Origin: Limnospira platensis
Lineage (GTDB): Bacteria; Cyanobacteriota; Cyanobacteriia; Cyanobacteriales; Microcoleaceae
Length of the DNA stretch: 64,000 bases
NCBI RefSeq assembly: GCF_046480435.1
Contig: NZ_PKGC01000001.1
Strand: one strand, 5' to 3'
Below the pieces are notes generated by a model. The model saw nothing but the letters and a program-made list of their open reading frames with translations. It made no database searches and was not told the origin of the DNA. Below are positions 35,229 to 44,281 of this stretch, one piece after another. Every line of letters starts with the position of its first letter. Within the stretch, counting starts at the first letter, position 1. The translations under genes were made by a program, and so were the position numbers.

Positions 35229-35534
35229 ACTAACCCCCTAAATTAATTCTAAAACTCAGGCACAAATACTAGGGTTTTAATTCACTAAATGCAGTCGGAT
35301 AGCTGTCGTAAATTGTAGACAAATTTTGATGAACTATATGGCTTGCTGGGGACTGGCTGACAGTTCATCAATAATTTTAAACCTAGATAATAATACCTAG
35401 GTTAACCTCTGGAGTAACTGGGATAATTTAACTGAGTTTGCACCCGGTATATTAACAGGTTTTTCAGTGATATTTAACCCAGTTTTAGGCGGTGAGGGAT
35501 ATGGGTTCATCTAAATCATGGAATTTAGTTAAAT
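35229..35534. other. Gene-free spacer in the signalling cluster
   Basis: 306 bp between the STAS gene and the GGDEF gene. AT-rich, with no open frame of note and no repeat. It probably holds a promoter for the GGDEF gene, but none could be placed. Confidence 0.4.
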
Positions 35535-35891
35535 TTAGGCATCAATTTGCAATTCCAATGTAGGCATTAATCGCTGTAAATTTTTGAGAGATTTTCCTTG
35601 CCAAGGTATTTTAATAGAAGCTAATAACACCAAGTTAATAGTTTTTTTCTGCCTCACTTTAATCACAAATTTAGACAGCATATTAATTCCCGAACTGTTG
35701 AGAAATTGCAACTCTCTGAGGTTCAGAGTGATTTTAGGAGGTTCGATATCTAATACATCATTAAGTAATTTAACCACCACATTGGACTCTTGTAAGCCAT
35801 TGAGTCTCAGAGAGCCTTTAAGGGTAATAGTGGATATTTGGCTATCGTAACCAATGCTATAATCTTCAGTTTGATATGATTCAATTACCAT
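35535..35891 (-). CDS. STAS-domain regulator (slr1659-like, anti-anti-sigma type)
   Basis: 118-residue single STAS domain. The usual phospho-site loop DSSG appears as NSSG (N65-G68, in LQFLNSSGINMLSK), with serine available for phosphorylation. The beta/alpha fold pattern is clear (STITLKGSLRL, KITLNLREL). Proteins of this kind pair with an RsbW-like kinase in partner-switching. The gene just upstream (35949-36524) encodes exactly such an ATPase. The same gene pair occurs in Synechocystis as slr1658-slr1659. The target of the switch is unknown. Confidence 0.82.
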   Translation of the reverse strand: MVIESYQTEDYSIGYDSQISTITLKGSLRLNGLQESNVVVKLLNDVLDIEPPKITLNLRELQFLNSSGINMLSKFVIKVRQKKTINLVLLASIKIPWQGKSLKNLQRLMPTLELQIDA

Positions 35892-35948
35892 GTTTAATTC
35901 CTGTATTCAAGTTGTGAAAAATTGAGATTTAACTACTTTAGATGTTGA

Positions 35949-36524
35949 TTAGATAGTGAGTTGAACCATTGTAGTAACAATAGTCTGGGAGGGTTCTTGT
36001 TCTAAGGTTTCAAACTTCCAGCCGAGTTTGGCCATATAGTCGTTAACCATTGTTAAATATCCTAAGCCAGATTCGGTATCATTTTCTACATTTTTTTCAA
36101 CCTGATGAATATACATCTCTTGGGGGTCAGAACTTAGCAACTCTTGAATGTAGTCTTGAAAGGAACTAACCGCGTCTTTATTGATAGTATTTGCCACAAA
36201 AAAGGAGAGATTATCGTGCTGCAAAAATAGCTGTATTTTAATCGGGTATGTTGATGATTCATCACTAAATTTCATGGCATTTTCTAATAACTCATTAGCC
36301 ACAAAACTCACAGCACTTTTAACTTCCATTTGCCGACTAACTGAGTCCTGTTCCTCTTCTGTTTTCGGGAAAATGTGGTGACATAATCAGCCATAAAGTT
36401 GGCGGACAAACCATTATTTCTCCACATCTGTTTCAGGGGAACGGAACTGGGGGAAAACCCAATCACCAAAAACTCATTGCTGGTACTTGGTGCTTCAAAA
36501 AAATCTCCAAAATTTTTTTTTCAT
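35949..36524 (-). pseudogene. RsbW-like ATPase gene (slr1658-like) with two compensating frameshifts
   Basis: The intact downstream part (36329 to 35949, 126 residues) has an HATPase N box, FVANELLENAMKFSDE, and a C-terminal GLGYLTMVNDYM segment. Upstream, the missing N-terminus can be read in another frame from near the ATG at 36522-36524. The segment SNEFLVIGFSPSSVPLKQ through SANFMADYVTT is clearly homologous to the family's start. Two one-base shifts separate the pieces. The first is a run of nine A just after the ATG, where eight would be in frame. The second is a run of four T near 36373, where five would be in frame. Together they cancel. Either this is a decayed gene or both are sequencing errors in homopolymers. 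Confidence 0.75.
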
Positions 36525-36746
36525 GTTATGTTTAATAACTCAAAGTTTAATAACTTTTGGTAGTGTACAGCCTGACTTTAGATAGGTGAGGTAATTTGCC
36601 GGGATTAAGTCTCCGGAAAATTGATAGACTTTTCTTAGGGGTCACAGCAGAGTAGGGGGGGGGCGAGTTGCTCTTAGGTTAAGGATACCATATTTTGGAT
36701 AATTTGCCTATAGTGTGATAGTCTACCTGCTGTGGGAGGGTTTAAC

Positions 36747-38905
36747 CTAGGATAACATCTCATCAACAACCCGTTTCCAGTAAATTTGAGCCACAGCATC
36801 ACTAGGATTTTCAGCTAAACAGATCTGCAACAATTGAGCGGCTTGCTTATATTCCTGGAGATAATAGAGAGCCAATGCTGACTCAAACTGGGTTTTAGTT
36901 TTTAACTTAGCGTCGCGACTTTCTGGGGGGTCAGCATCAAAGATTTCAAAGACAGAGACCATTTCGGATTTGCCTTTGACAGCGACTTTATCAATAATTC
37001 GGAAAGCGTAATTATTAGGGTTTTCAAGACATAAGAATGTATGTTGGCTAATTAAGAGTGGCACGGCATATTTTTTAGTTAACTCTTCCAAGCGAGCGGC
37101 TAAATTAACGGCATCACTAATTACGGTGGTATCAATTTTATCTTTCCCGCCAACAATACCTAACATCATAGTTCCGGTATTAATACCAATGCCAATTTTA
37201 ATAGGTGGTCGTCCTGGTCGCTGTCGGGTAGTATTATAGTCGCTTAATAATTTTAGCATAGAGATTCCCGCCTGCACTGCATCATCAGCATTGCCACCAA
37301 ACAATGCCATGATGGCATCTCCAATATATTTATCTATAAAACCATTATTGTCAATAATTGCGGGTTCCATACGGCATAAATAGGCATTGATAAACTTAAA
37401 ATTATCGGCTAAGGTCATGTTTTCAGAGAGATTAGTAAACTGGCGAATATCTGAAAACAAAATGGACATTTGTTTTTCGACAGCATCTCCTGATTTAACT
37501 TCCACAATACTTTCATAACCGAGGAAGGATAAAAACTGATTAGGAACAAACCTGCCAGCGGCATCGGTGAGTTCTTCTTGTTCATTAAGGGCGAGTTCTA
37601 AATCACAGTTAACGGAAAACATTTTTTCGATAAAATTTTGTCGTTCTGCTTCGGCTTTTTGGCGTTCAGTGATATCTTGAAAAGTAGCGATCGCAAAGGT
37701 AATATTTCCCTGGGCATCATTAATAGGTCGGGCTCTAGCTTCCACGGGAATAATCCGATCAGGTTGATGGACTTCAATATCATTAACTAGGACACTTTCC
37801 CCTTTCAAAGCCCGCTCTAGGGGTAAATTCTCTTCTGGGTATAGTTGGTCAGTTCCGGCAATATAACTAGGATAAATGATAGAATTTTCATTGTTTAAAT
37901 CATCCAGGACTGCACCTTGTCCAAATAGGATATGTGCAGCCTGGTTAGTATAGTAAAGTTGACCCATGTCATCGACAACGACAACGGCCAAAGGCATAGC
38001 TTCGAGGAACTGACGCAGAAGTTTATTGCTAACCTGTAACTCCTGAGCCAAATCTATATTTTCAGTTTTTAGGCGATCGTTAAGTAAGGTAATTTCCTGA
38101 TTAGCAATACTAATCTGAGCTTGGTGGTATTCAACGGCTTGTTTTTCTATCTGTAGCTGTTCCAGACTCTGATTCAATTCAACTTCTGTCTGTTGAAGTA
38201 GGGTAACTTTTTCCTGTAGACCGGCATAGAGTCGTCGCAGTTGTCCAGTCATGCGATTAAAAGCCATAGCTAGGGTTCCCACCTCATCATCAGTCATTAC
38301 GGGAGCCACAGGGGTGAGGTCGCCGTCTGCGACTTTAGTGGCTACAGTAGCGATCGCCAATATAGGGCGAGAAATTTGGCTCGCCAATAGATAAACGCCG
38401 ACAGTGAGTAAGCCGGTAAAAGTTAAACCGACCCCCAAAGTAGTCCAAGCCAACTGACGAGCGGGATCTAGGGCTTCCGACCGTGGCATTTCCACTAATA
38501 GGACAAGTTCTTGGTGTTCTAACCAGGGAAACACACCAAGTACAGGAACGCCAGCATAGTTTAAATAACTGCCGCGCCCATTTTCCCGTTGCAACCCGCG
38601 ATCAATGCCTTCGCTGTGACCCCCTCTAGGAAAGTCTTGTCGGCCAAACTCTTCCCCAGATACAAATACGCGCAAGTTATTGATCAAATAGGTTTCCCCT
38701 TGTTCTCCTAGCCCAGTAGAATCGAAGATAATCGGAGATCCATCTGCTCTAGGCTAAGGTGAGCGGCGAGAACACCTATGGTTTCACCTTGATTATCCGG
38801 TAGGGGGGTAGAGACAGTCATAGTGGGTCGTTCAAAAACTAGGGTTTTAATTGAAGCCCTAGCCTGACTAAATGCGATCGCCCCGACGCTGAAAACTGTC
38901 ACCAC
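36747..38905 (-). pseudogene. Truncated, frameshifted membrane adenylate cyclase (Cache-HAMP-PAS-cyclase)
   Basis: The main frame (38687 to 36747) encodes the end of a Cache domain, a TM helix (LTFTGLLTVGVYLLASQIS), HAMP, coiled coil, PAS and a class III cyclase domain. The cyclase motifs are FSDIRQFT, DKYIGDAIMALFGG and DTTVISDAVNLAARLE, with Lys/Thr at the adenine-selecting positions. Another frame (38905 to 38708) encodes the preceding Cache segment (FERPTMTVSTP, then GETIGVLAAHLSLEQMD) and stops at a TAG near 38708, where one missing base would fuse the frames. The first TM helix and the start of the Cache domain are absent, so the gene is 5'-truncated. The cytoplasmic cyclase part could still be made from an internal start. 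Confidence 0.75.
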
Positions 38906-39082
38906 TGATCAAAGTAAAAAGTAGACATGGATTGTATGTAATCAATACATTGTGACATGATTTGATACCGGATTGATTGGGAATTCTAAATTCTTTGGTG
39001 GAGGGAATTATGTTGAGGCGATCGCACTGAGGGGATTTAGGGTAAAATATGTTACCAAAATTTGAGTGAGTTAATTTAAGTT

Positions 39083-40189
39083 ATGACCAGGCCAGCCATT
39101 TATATTGCCATTACTAATCACGGATTTGGTCATGCTGTTCGTGCTGCTTCTGTGGCTGCTCAAATCCAGAAATTTTGTCCTGATGTTTTATTATTCTTAG
39201 TAACTCAGGCTCCCCGCTGGTTATTGGAGTCTTATATTTCGGGTGATTTTGTGGTGCGATCGCGGGCTTTTGATGTGGGGGTAGTTCAGTCGGATAGTAT
39301 CACTATGGATAAATTGGCGACTCGTTCCAAGTTAGAGGATATTAAGCAGCGGCAGAGGTCTATTGTAGCCAGAGAAGTTGATTTTATTCGTCAAAATCGG
39401 ATTAATTTAGTGCTGGCGGATATTCCACCTTTGGCTGCGCCCATAGCTCGGTCGGCTGGGGTTCCTGGTTGGATGATGAGTAATTTTGGGTGGGATTTTA
39501 TTTATCGTGATTGGGGGGAAGAATTCCAGGAAATAGCGGATTGGATTGGGGAGTGTTTTGGGCAATGCGATCGCTTATTTAGGCTGCCTCTTCATGAGCA
39601 GATGACGGCATTTCCTGTCATTGAAGATATGGGTTTAACTGGTGGTGATCCTCGCTATGATTTAGCTAAACTTAGGGCGGACTTTCAGATTAAAACCTCG
39701 GTAGAAAAAACTATTATGCTGACTTTTGGGGGCTTAGGACTAGACGCAATTCCCTATAATCATTTAGGGCGTTTTCCTGATTATCAGTTCATTACTTTTG
39801 ATAGCAATTCGCCGGATTTGGATAATTTAATTAAGCCGAGAGATATGGTGAAATCTAGCCCTTCATTAGCAGAATATTCCCGCCTGCGTCCGGTAGATTT
39901 GATGCCTTTGTGTGGGCGAGTTATTTCTAAACCAGGCTATAGTACATTTGCGGAAGCATTGCGGTTGGATATTCCCCTAGTGTCTTTGGTGCGGTCCGGT
40001 TTTGCTGAGTCTCCGATATTAATTGAGGGGTTAGAAAATTATGGTTTCCACCAAATTCTGACGGCGGCGGAGTTTTTGACGGGAAATTGGGAATTTCTAC
40101 GCGAACCCCTGAACCCCCCTCGCTTATCGGAAACTTTAGATAAAAATGGAAGTAAAGCGATCGCTGAAGCTGTGGTAGAATTATATTAG
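39083..40189 (+). CDS. GT-B fold glycosyltransferase-like protein
   Basis: 368-residue soluble protein resembling MurG/UGT-type glycosyltransferases. The N-terminus ITNHGFGHAVRAASVA has the GxGHxxR motif of nucleotide-sugar-dependent GT-B enzymes. The C-terminal half has the donor-site-like segment VISKPGYSTFAEALRLDIPL. Similar proteins occur in many cyanobacteria without known substrate. The final 14 codons lie inside a 148-bp tandem duplication (40149-40462), whose second copy forms a non-coding ghost of the gene's end. It is transcribed away from the damaged cyclase gene. Confidence 0.75.
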   Translation: MTRPAIYIAITNHGFGHAVRAASVAAQIQKFCPDVLLFLVTQAPRWLLESYISGDFVVRSRAFDVGVVQSDSITMDKLATRSKLEDIKQRQRSIVAREVDFIRQNRINLVLADIPPLAAPIARSAGVPGWMMSNFGWDFIYRDWGEEFQEIADWIGECFGQCDRLFRLPLHEQMTAFPVIEDMGLTGGDPRYDLAKLRADFQIKTSVEKTIMLTFGGLGLDAIPYNHLGRFPDYQFITFDSNSPDLDNLIKPRDMVKSSPSLAEYSRLRPVDLMPLCGRVISKPGYSTFAEALRLDIPLVSLVRSGFAESPILIEGLENYGFHQILTAAEFLTGNWEFLREPLNPPRLSETLDKNGSKAIAEAVVELY

Positions 40190-40462
40190 ACGGTTGTAGA
40201 TTAGGCTGTCAGTAACAGAAAAACGGAGCTTGCCCTTGGCCTTCCGGGTCAGGAGGGTAGGGGCAGCTTGTGCCAAATCGGGCTTGAGGAGATATAGAAG
40301 TAAAGCGATCGCTGAAGCTGTGGTAGAATTATATTAGACGGTTGTAGATTAGGCTGTCAGTAACAGAAAAACGGAGCTTGCCCTTGGCCTTCCGGGTCAG
40401 GAGGGTAGGGGCAGCTTGTGCCAAATCGGGCTTGAGGAGATATAGAAGTAAAGCGATCGCTG
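40149..40462. repeat. 148-bp tandem duplication over the end of the glycosyltransferase gene
   Basis: Two copies (40149-40296 and 40297-40444) appear identical by eye, followed by an 18-bp third start (40445-40462, GAAGTAAAGCGATCGCTG). The unit includes the last codons and stop of the glycosyltransferase gene and 107 bp of spacer. The 18-bp sequence shared by all three boundaries contains GCGATCGC and probably served as the recombination or slippage point. Confidence 0.92.
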
Positions 40463-40502
40463 CGAGAAAGCTAAAACAGAGATATCAAAAGGCTGGAAAG
40501 GA

Positions 40503-40967
40503 TTGTTTAACAAGCAACAGCGAGATGTAATTGGCTGGCGGGAGTGGCTGGCTCTTCCTGATTTAGGAGTAAGTGCAATTAAGGCTAAAATTGACACAGG
40601 AGCGCGTTCCTCTGCCATACACGCCTTTGATGTTCACCATTTCGGCGATGAAGACGAAAGGATGGTTGAGTTCAAAATGCACCCCTGGCAGCGGAATAGC
40701 ACGGAAACGGTGACAGCGACAGCGAAGGTTTTAGATCAACGAGAGGTGCGAAATTCCGGGGGACATTCCGAAGAAAGGATCGTGATTGTCACTACTGCTA
40801 AACTACGGGGACATGAATGGGAGATCGAACTTACCCTAACTAACCGGGATGTTATGGGGTTTAGGATGCTGTTAGGGCGCGCGGCTGTGCGGGAAAAGTT
40901 CTTGGTGCATCCTGGTAAGTCTTATCTCCTGAGCGATCGACCCAAGCTAGCACTCCGGCATTTATGA
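40503..40967 (+). CDS. RimK-linked ATP-dependent zinc protease-like protein (retropepsin-like)
   Basis: 154-residue protein with the DTGA motif of aspartic-protease-like folds (AIKAKIDTGARSSAIHA), then LGRAAVREKFLVHPGKSYLL near the end. The family is annotated as ATP-dependent zinc protease and is usually encoded beside rimK (a glutamate ligase). No rimK is in this window. Translation appears to begin at a TTG at 40503: an in-frame TAA lies at 40449-40451 and no ATG or GTG occurs between. The region just upstream is the 148-bp duplication, so the native upstream gene or start may have been lost. Confidence 0.8.
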   Translation: MFNKQQRDVIGWREWLALPDLGVSAIKAKIDTGARSSAIHAFDVHHFGDEDERMVEFKMHPWQRNSTETVTATAKVLDQREVRNSGGHSEERIVIVTTAKLRGHEWEIELTLTNRDVMGFRMLLGRAAVREKFLVHPGKSYLLSDRPKLALRHL

Positions 40968-41017
40968 TAAATCTAGCGTAAACTGGTGTAATCTGTTCAA
41001 CTCAGGTAAATGATACT

Positions 41018-41584
41018 ATGGTGGACTATAACGACACACCCAAAACTGGGATCAAATGGCTGGGCTTTGTTTTTGGTTCTGTGCTGCTGACCTCAAGCGC
41101 GATCGCCTGGGCGGGAGGGCCACCTAATCGCCAAGGTAAACCAGTAATTATTGAGGAACCGGCTGGAAGGCCGACAGAAGGCGATCGCACTGGTCCCACG
41201 CCGACAGCCCCTGCTGGTACATTACAACCAACACAGCGCACAGAGGATACCATTCCCAGATTTCCCCTTCCTAGTGCTAGGATTAGTCCTGTTAATGGCA
41301 GAGTTACCCTGAAGCTGATCAATTCTAGTAATGTGGTGATTGAATATCAGATATCAGGGGGAACCAGACCCAGGCTAGTTGGTCAGCAATCAGAAAGCAC
41401 CTTAGAGCAATTGACAATTCCTATAAACTTGACCTATCAAAGGGAAGATGGCGGTTTGCTGTTTGTGCGTCCGGTAGTAACTAGCCCAGGTGTTTTAGAA
41501 ATCCGGTTTGAAGCAACTGGTAATATCAACCTGGATACTCGGTCTCTGAGTATCAATGAACAGGGGACAGTGTTTCTAAACTAA
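41018..41584 (+). CDS. Secreted or membrane-anchored conserved hypothetical protein
   Basis: 188-residue protein not recognised as a named family. Residues 12-33 form a hydrophobic segment (IKWLGFVFGSVLLTSSAIAW) followed by AGG, consistent with a signal peptide. A Pro/Thr-rich linker (about 38-75) precedes a beta-rich domain (about 85-188, with RVTLKLINSSNVVIEYQISG). It likely acts in the periplasm or at the cell surface. It lies 50 bp after the RimK-linked protease gene on the same strand. Confidence 0.7.
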   Translation: MVDYNDTPKTGIKWLGFVFGSVLLTSSAIAWAGGPPNRQGKPVIIEEPAGRPTEGDRTGPTPTAPAGTLQPTQRTEDTIPRFPLPSARISPVNGRVTLKLINSSNVVIEYQISGGTRPRLVGQQSESTLEQLTIPINLTYQREDGGLLFVRPVVTSPGVLEIRFEATGNINLDTRSLSINEQGTVFLN

Positions 41585-41690
41585 AGGAGACACACTGCCG
41601 CCAAGTGTCTGTTGAACTGTGAAAATGGTTCTCAAATTCCCTCTAGGGTTTGCCATCTACCGCTTGGGCGATCGCCATAATGTAAACAGT

Positions 41691-42326
41691 TTAATCGGTT
41701 GATTGTGTGATAGCTTGACCGAGATAAATAGCGCGAATATCTTCAGGAATGGTGGTTTCTAAAATTTTATACCCTCGTTCTAACAACGTTCGCACCTCAC
41801 TGGGGGAAATAGATTCTCCTTCAGCTTGTAAGTAGGCGGCGATGCGAGTTTCACTCCAGTGAAATGTCTGAGCCATCAGAATGATTAGCCGCAACAAAGG
41901 CTCAATTTGATCTAAAGCCTGACCGACATAACACCACAGGGGGGGTGGCTGATCTTTGAGTGAGTAATGAATAGACTCAACTGGGGGAAGTTCAGCGCGG
42001 TTAATACAGATAGCACTAACGTTAATAATCCAGTTTTGTAGAGTTGTTTCGGAGTCGGGAGTTTTTTCATTACGCAGGTTCAGACCCCGCATTTCATAAA
42101 AAATATGTCGCCAGGTCAACGCAAATAAATACTCAGCCTGAACTGGTGATTTGACAGAGTGACCAATCAGAGTATAGACAATGAGGGCATAGCGACAGAA
42201 AATTACTACAAAGTATCGACCCCGATCTGGATGATTTTGAAACAGGGTCAGGAGTTCCTGGTCGCTATGATGGGTCAAGGATTTGACCAGGGTATGAGTT
42301 GCTTCCGGGAAGTTAAGGGTTTGCAA
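41691..42326 (-). CDS. Divergent sigma-70-like (ECF-type) protein
   Basis: 211-residue soluble protein. The N-terminal part (about 15-80) resembles sigma region 2: SDQELLTLFQNH, then FVVIFCRYALIVYTLIGHSV and ALTWRHIFYEM. The C-terminal part (about 140-200) resembles region 4 with a helix-turn-helix: LRLIILMAQTFHWSETRIAA, then SPSEVRTLLERGYKILE. Resemblance is by pattern only and the acidic DNA-melting residues of region 2 are not obvious. It may be a degenerate sigma factor or a regulator built on the fold. It is not linked to an obvious anti-sigma gene. Confidence 0.6.
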   Translation of the reverse strand: MQTLNFPEATHTLVKSLTHHSDQELLTLFQNHPDRGRYFVVIFCRYALIVYTLIGHSVKSPVQAEYLFALTWRHIFYEMRGLNLRNEKTPDSETTLQNWIINVSAICINRAELPPVESIHYSLKDQPPPLWCYVGQALDQIEPLLRLIILMAQTFHWSETRIAAYLQAEGESISPSEVRTLLERGYKILETTIPEDIRAIYLGQAITQSTD

Positions 42327-42746
42327 GGTCTATCTGAAGTATGCTACTTGGTCGGTTTTATAATGATCAGCACCACTTGCTGGCGCTAAGTGGAGAATTG
42401 ACAGGGTATTTTACCTGCCTCCATTTGTCCAATTGGCGATGATTATACCAGAAAATGATCAGGCTGCAATACGGACACCTGTTCCGAGGTGGGGGAATGG
42501 GTGGCAATTTTCCAAACATTTCGCCGCCGTTAGTAAAGTAGGGGTTGACAGGGAGAGGGAAGGGCGCTATCCTAGGTGTAGTTTATATAATTTGGTATTT
42601 GCAAAATTAAAAAAGTTTTGAATATTCCGATTATATAAAAATAGTACCGCAAGTCAACGATAAAGTCAAGGGTATCCCCAAAAAGTCGATTTTTTTTAAC
42701 ATTTCTTAATTTTTGTAACAAAACTTAACACAATCACCCTAGTGAT
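42327..42746. other. Gene-free spacer between the sigma-like gene and potB
   Basis: 420 bp between divergent genes. The part before potB is AT-rich (about 42600-42740) with an eight-T run near 42690. No repeat or structured RNA was recognised. A 62-codon open frame at 42433-42621 has no family resemblance and is not annotated. Confidence 0.4.
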
Positions 42747-43625
42747 ATGATTTTTGGTAAACAGAAGGCTTCAAGTCCGTTGGGGGAAACTGTCGGTGTG
42801 AACAAGAGAATATGGTTAATCTTACCCGCGACGGTGTGGTTAGTGATATTTTTTGTAGTGCCGCTGGTGATTGTGCTGATTTACAGTTTTCTGGAACGGG
42901 GAACCTATGGGGGGGTGGTGTGGTCTTTTACGGTAGGGCAATATCAAAGGCTGTTGAATCCCCTATATTTGAGAGTTTTTGTGCGATCGCTGGAACTAGC
43001 GGCATTTACGACGATCATTTGTTTAGCGATCGCTTATCCGTTTGCGTTTTTCATAGCTACCCGTCCTCGTGGTTGGCGTAATTTATTGTTAATGCTGGTA
43101 ATTATTCCATTTTGGACTAATTTCTTAGTGAGAACTTATGCTTGGATGATTATTTTACGAGACCAGGGAGTGGTGAATACCCTACTACAAAACCTGCATT
43201 TAATTGACGAACCCCTCAACCTCTTATTTACCCCCTTTGCTGTCCTAGTTGGTTTAATCTACGGCTATCTACCCTTCATGATTTTACCGTTATATGTAAC
43301 CTGGGAGAGATTCGACTTTTCCTTGATTGAAGCCGCCCAAGATTTAGGAGCCAACGATATCCGCACAGTCTGGAGGATTTTATTACCCTTAACCAGACGG
43401 GGAATTATTGCGGGTTCTATTTTAGTATTTATTCCCGCTTTGGGAGCATTTATCACCCCAGACATTTTGGGAGGATCGAAAACCGTGATGATTGGTAATT
43501 TAATCCAGAATCAATTTTTGCAAGCTCGTCATTGGCCTTTGGGTTCAGCTCTGTCTATACTGTTAATGATGTTAGTCATAGTTCCAGTTTGGGTTTATTT
43601 CCAAATGGCTGAAAACGGTAAGTAA
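42747..43625 (+). CDS. potB: Spermidine/putrescine ABC transporter permease PotB
   Basis: First permease subunit of a polyamine-type ABC importer, 292 residues with six helices starting at about 22-45 (IWLILPATVWLVIFFVVPLV). The EAA loop is IEAAQDLGANDIRTVWRILL (around 193-212). The motif LRDQGVVNTLLQ after TM3 is typical of PotB. Its partner potC lies 656 bp downstream with a minus-strand gene between. The binding protein potD and ATPase potA are not in the window. Other binding-protein-dependent systems (for example for iron or sulfate) have related permeases, but the PotB/PotC pair is recognisable. Confidence 0.88.
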   Translation: MIFGKQKASSPLGETVGVNKRIWLILPATVWLVIFFVVPLVIVLIYSFLERGTYGGVVWSFTVGQYQRLLNPLYLRVFVRSLELAAFTTIICLAIAYPFAFFIATRPRGWRNLLLMLVIIPFWTNFLVRTYAWMIILRDQGVVNTLLQNLHLIDEPLNLLFTPFAVLVGLIYGYLPFMILPLYVTWERFDFSLIEAAQDLGANDIRTVWRILLPLTRRGIIAGSILVFIPALGAFITPDILGGSKTVMIGNLIQNQFLQARHWPLGSALSILLMMLVIVPVWVYFQMAENGK

Positions 43626-43658
43626 TGCACCCACGAAGATAGCGGTTTTGGTGAATAT

Positions 43659-43946
43659 TTAGGAAGCGCGACGATCGCTGTATCCCAGATATTGATTGTA
43701 GGAGCGATTCCCTAAGTATCGATAAGATGGGAATTCACTCATGACGATTTTAGGTTTGTTGACCTTTCGCTCTAAGTAAGATATCGGTAAAACAATCGGC
43801 CATAATGCTGCTGCTAAGATTAAGATCTGCCATGAAGATAGTTGTGTTTTCGGGGTGGTGCGATCGCGTAAAAATTTTTGCAACAAATAGGCAAATGTTA
43901 GAATAGCGATCGCCAAATACAGGCGCACAATAAGGGTAACAATCAA
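43659..43946 (-). CDS. Small membrane protein between potB and potC
   Basis: 95-residue protein with two hydrophobic helices (about 4-24 and 41-60, SWQILILAAALWPIVLPISY) and a Tyr/Ser/Arg-rich tail. No family was recognised. It is encoded on the strand opposite to potB and potC, separating them. Real-gene status is supported by consistent hydrophobic pattern and lack of an alternative frame, but not by homology that I can state. Confidence 0.55.
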   Translation of the reverse strand: MIVTLIVRLYLAIAILTFAYLLQKFLRDRTTPKTQLSSWQILILAAALWPIVLPISYLERKVNKPKIVMSEFPSYRYLGNRSYNQYLGYSDRRAS

Positions 43947-44281
43947 AATCCTTCTCCCAATTCAACTTTTCTGACAACAGGTGGGTGGGGAGAGTAGTCC
44001 CCCCACAACCGACAAAAGCGGATCAAGTCCCAGCTCGACTAGGCAAATATCTAGTCATTAGTTTTGGTGAACTGAATGTTTAATATTGCTTATAGTTCGG
44101 CTTGACTTCTCCCTATTATAAAAAATATTCCACAGATGTGTGTGACTTCAAACACTTAATTTTGCGAGTGGTATCACTCTCAGTAGATTTGCGGTTGTAT
44201 TAGTTAGCTATCAGGATGATAAGGGAGATTTGAAGATGAGAATATCTGCCAATAGGAGTAGGATAGGATAATGAGTACAAT
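43947..44281. other. Spacer before potC with a GC hairpin
   Basis: 335 bp. GTGGGG at 43985-43990 pairs with CCCCAC at 44001-44006 but no T-run follows. The rest is AT-rich and likely holds the potC promoter, which would be needed because potC is cut off from potB. Confidence 0.4.

Noticed and set aside
40149..40462. Possible CRISPR or direct-repeat mobile element ends
   Set aside because: The copies are contiguous 148-bp tandem units including coding sequence, so simple duplication explains them.
42433..42621. 62-codon open frame before potB
   Set aside because: No family resemblance, no ribosome binding site, and low-complexity sequence.
43985..44006. GTGGGG/CCCCAC hairpin as a terminator
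   Set aside because: No T-run follows on either strand and position does not match a gene end closely.
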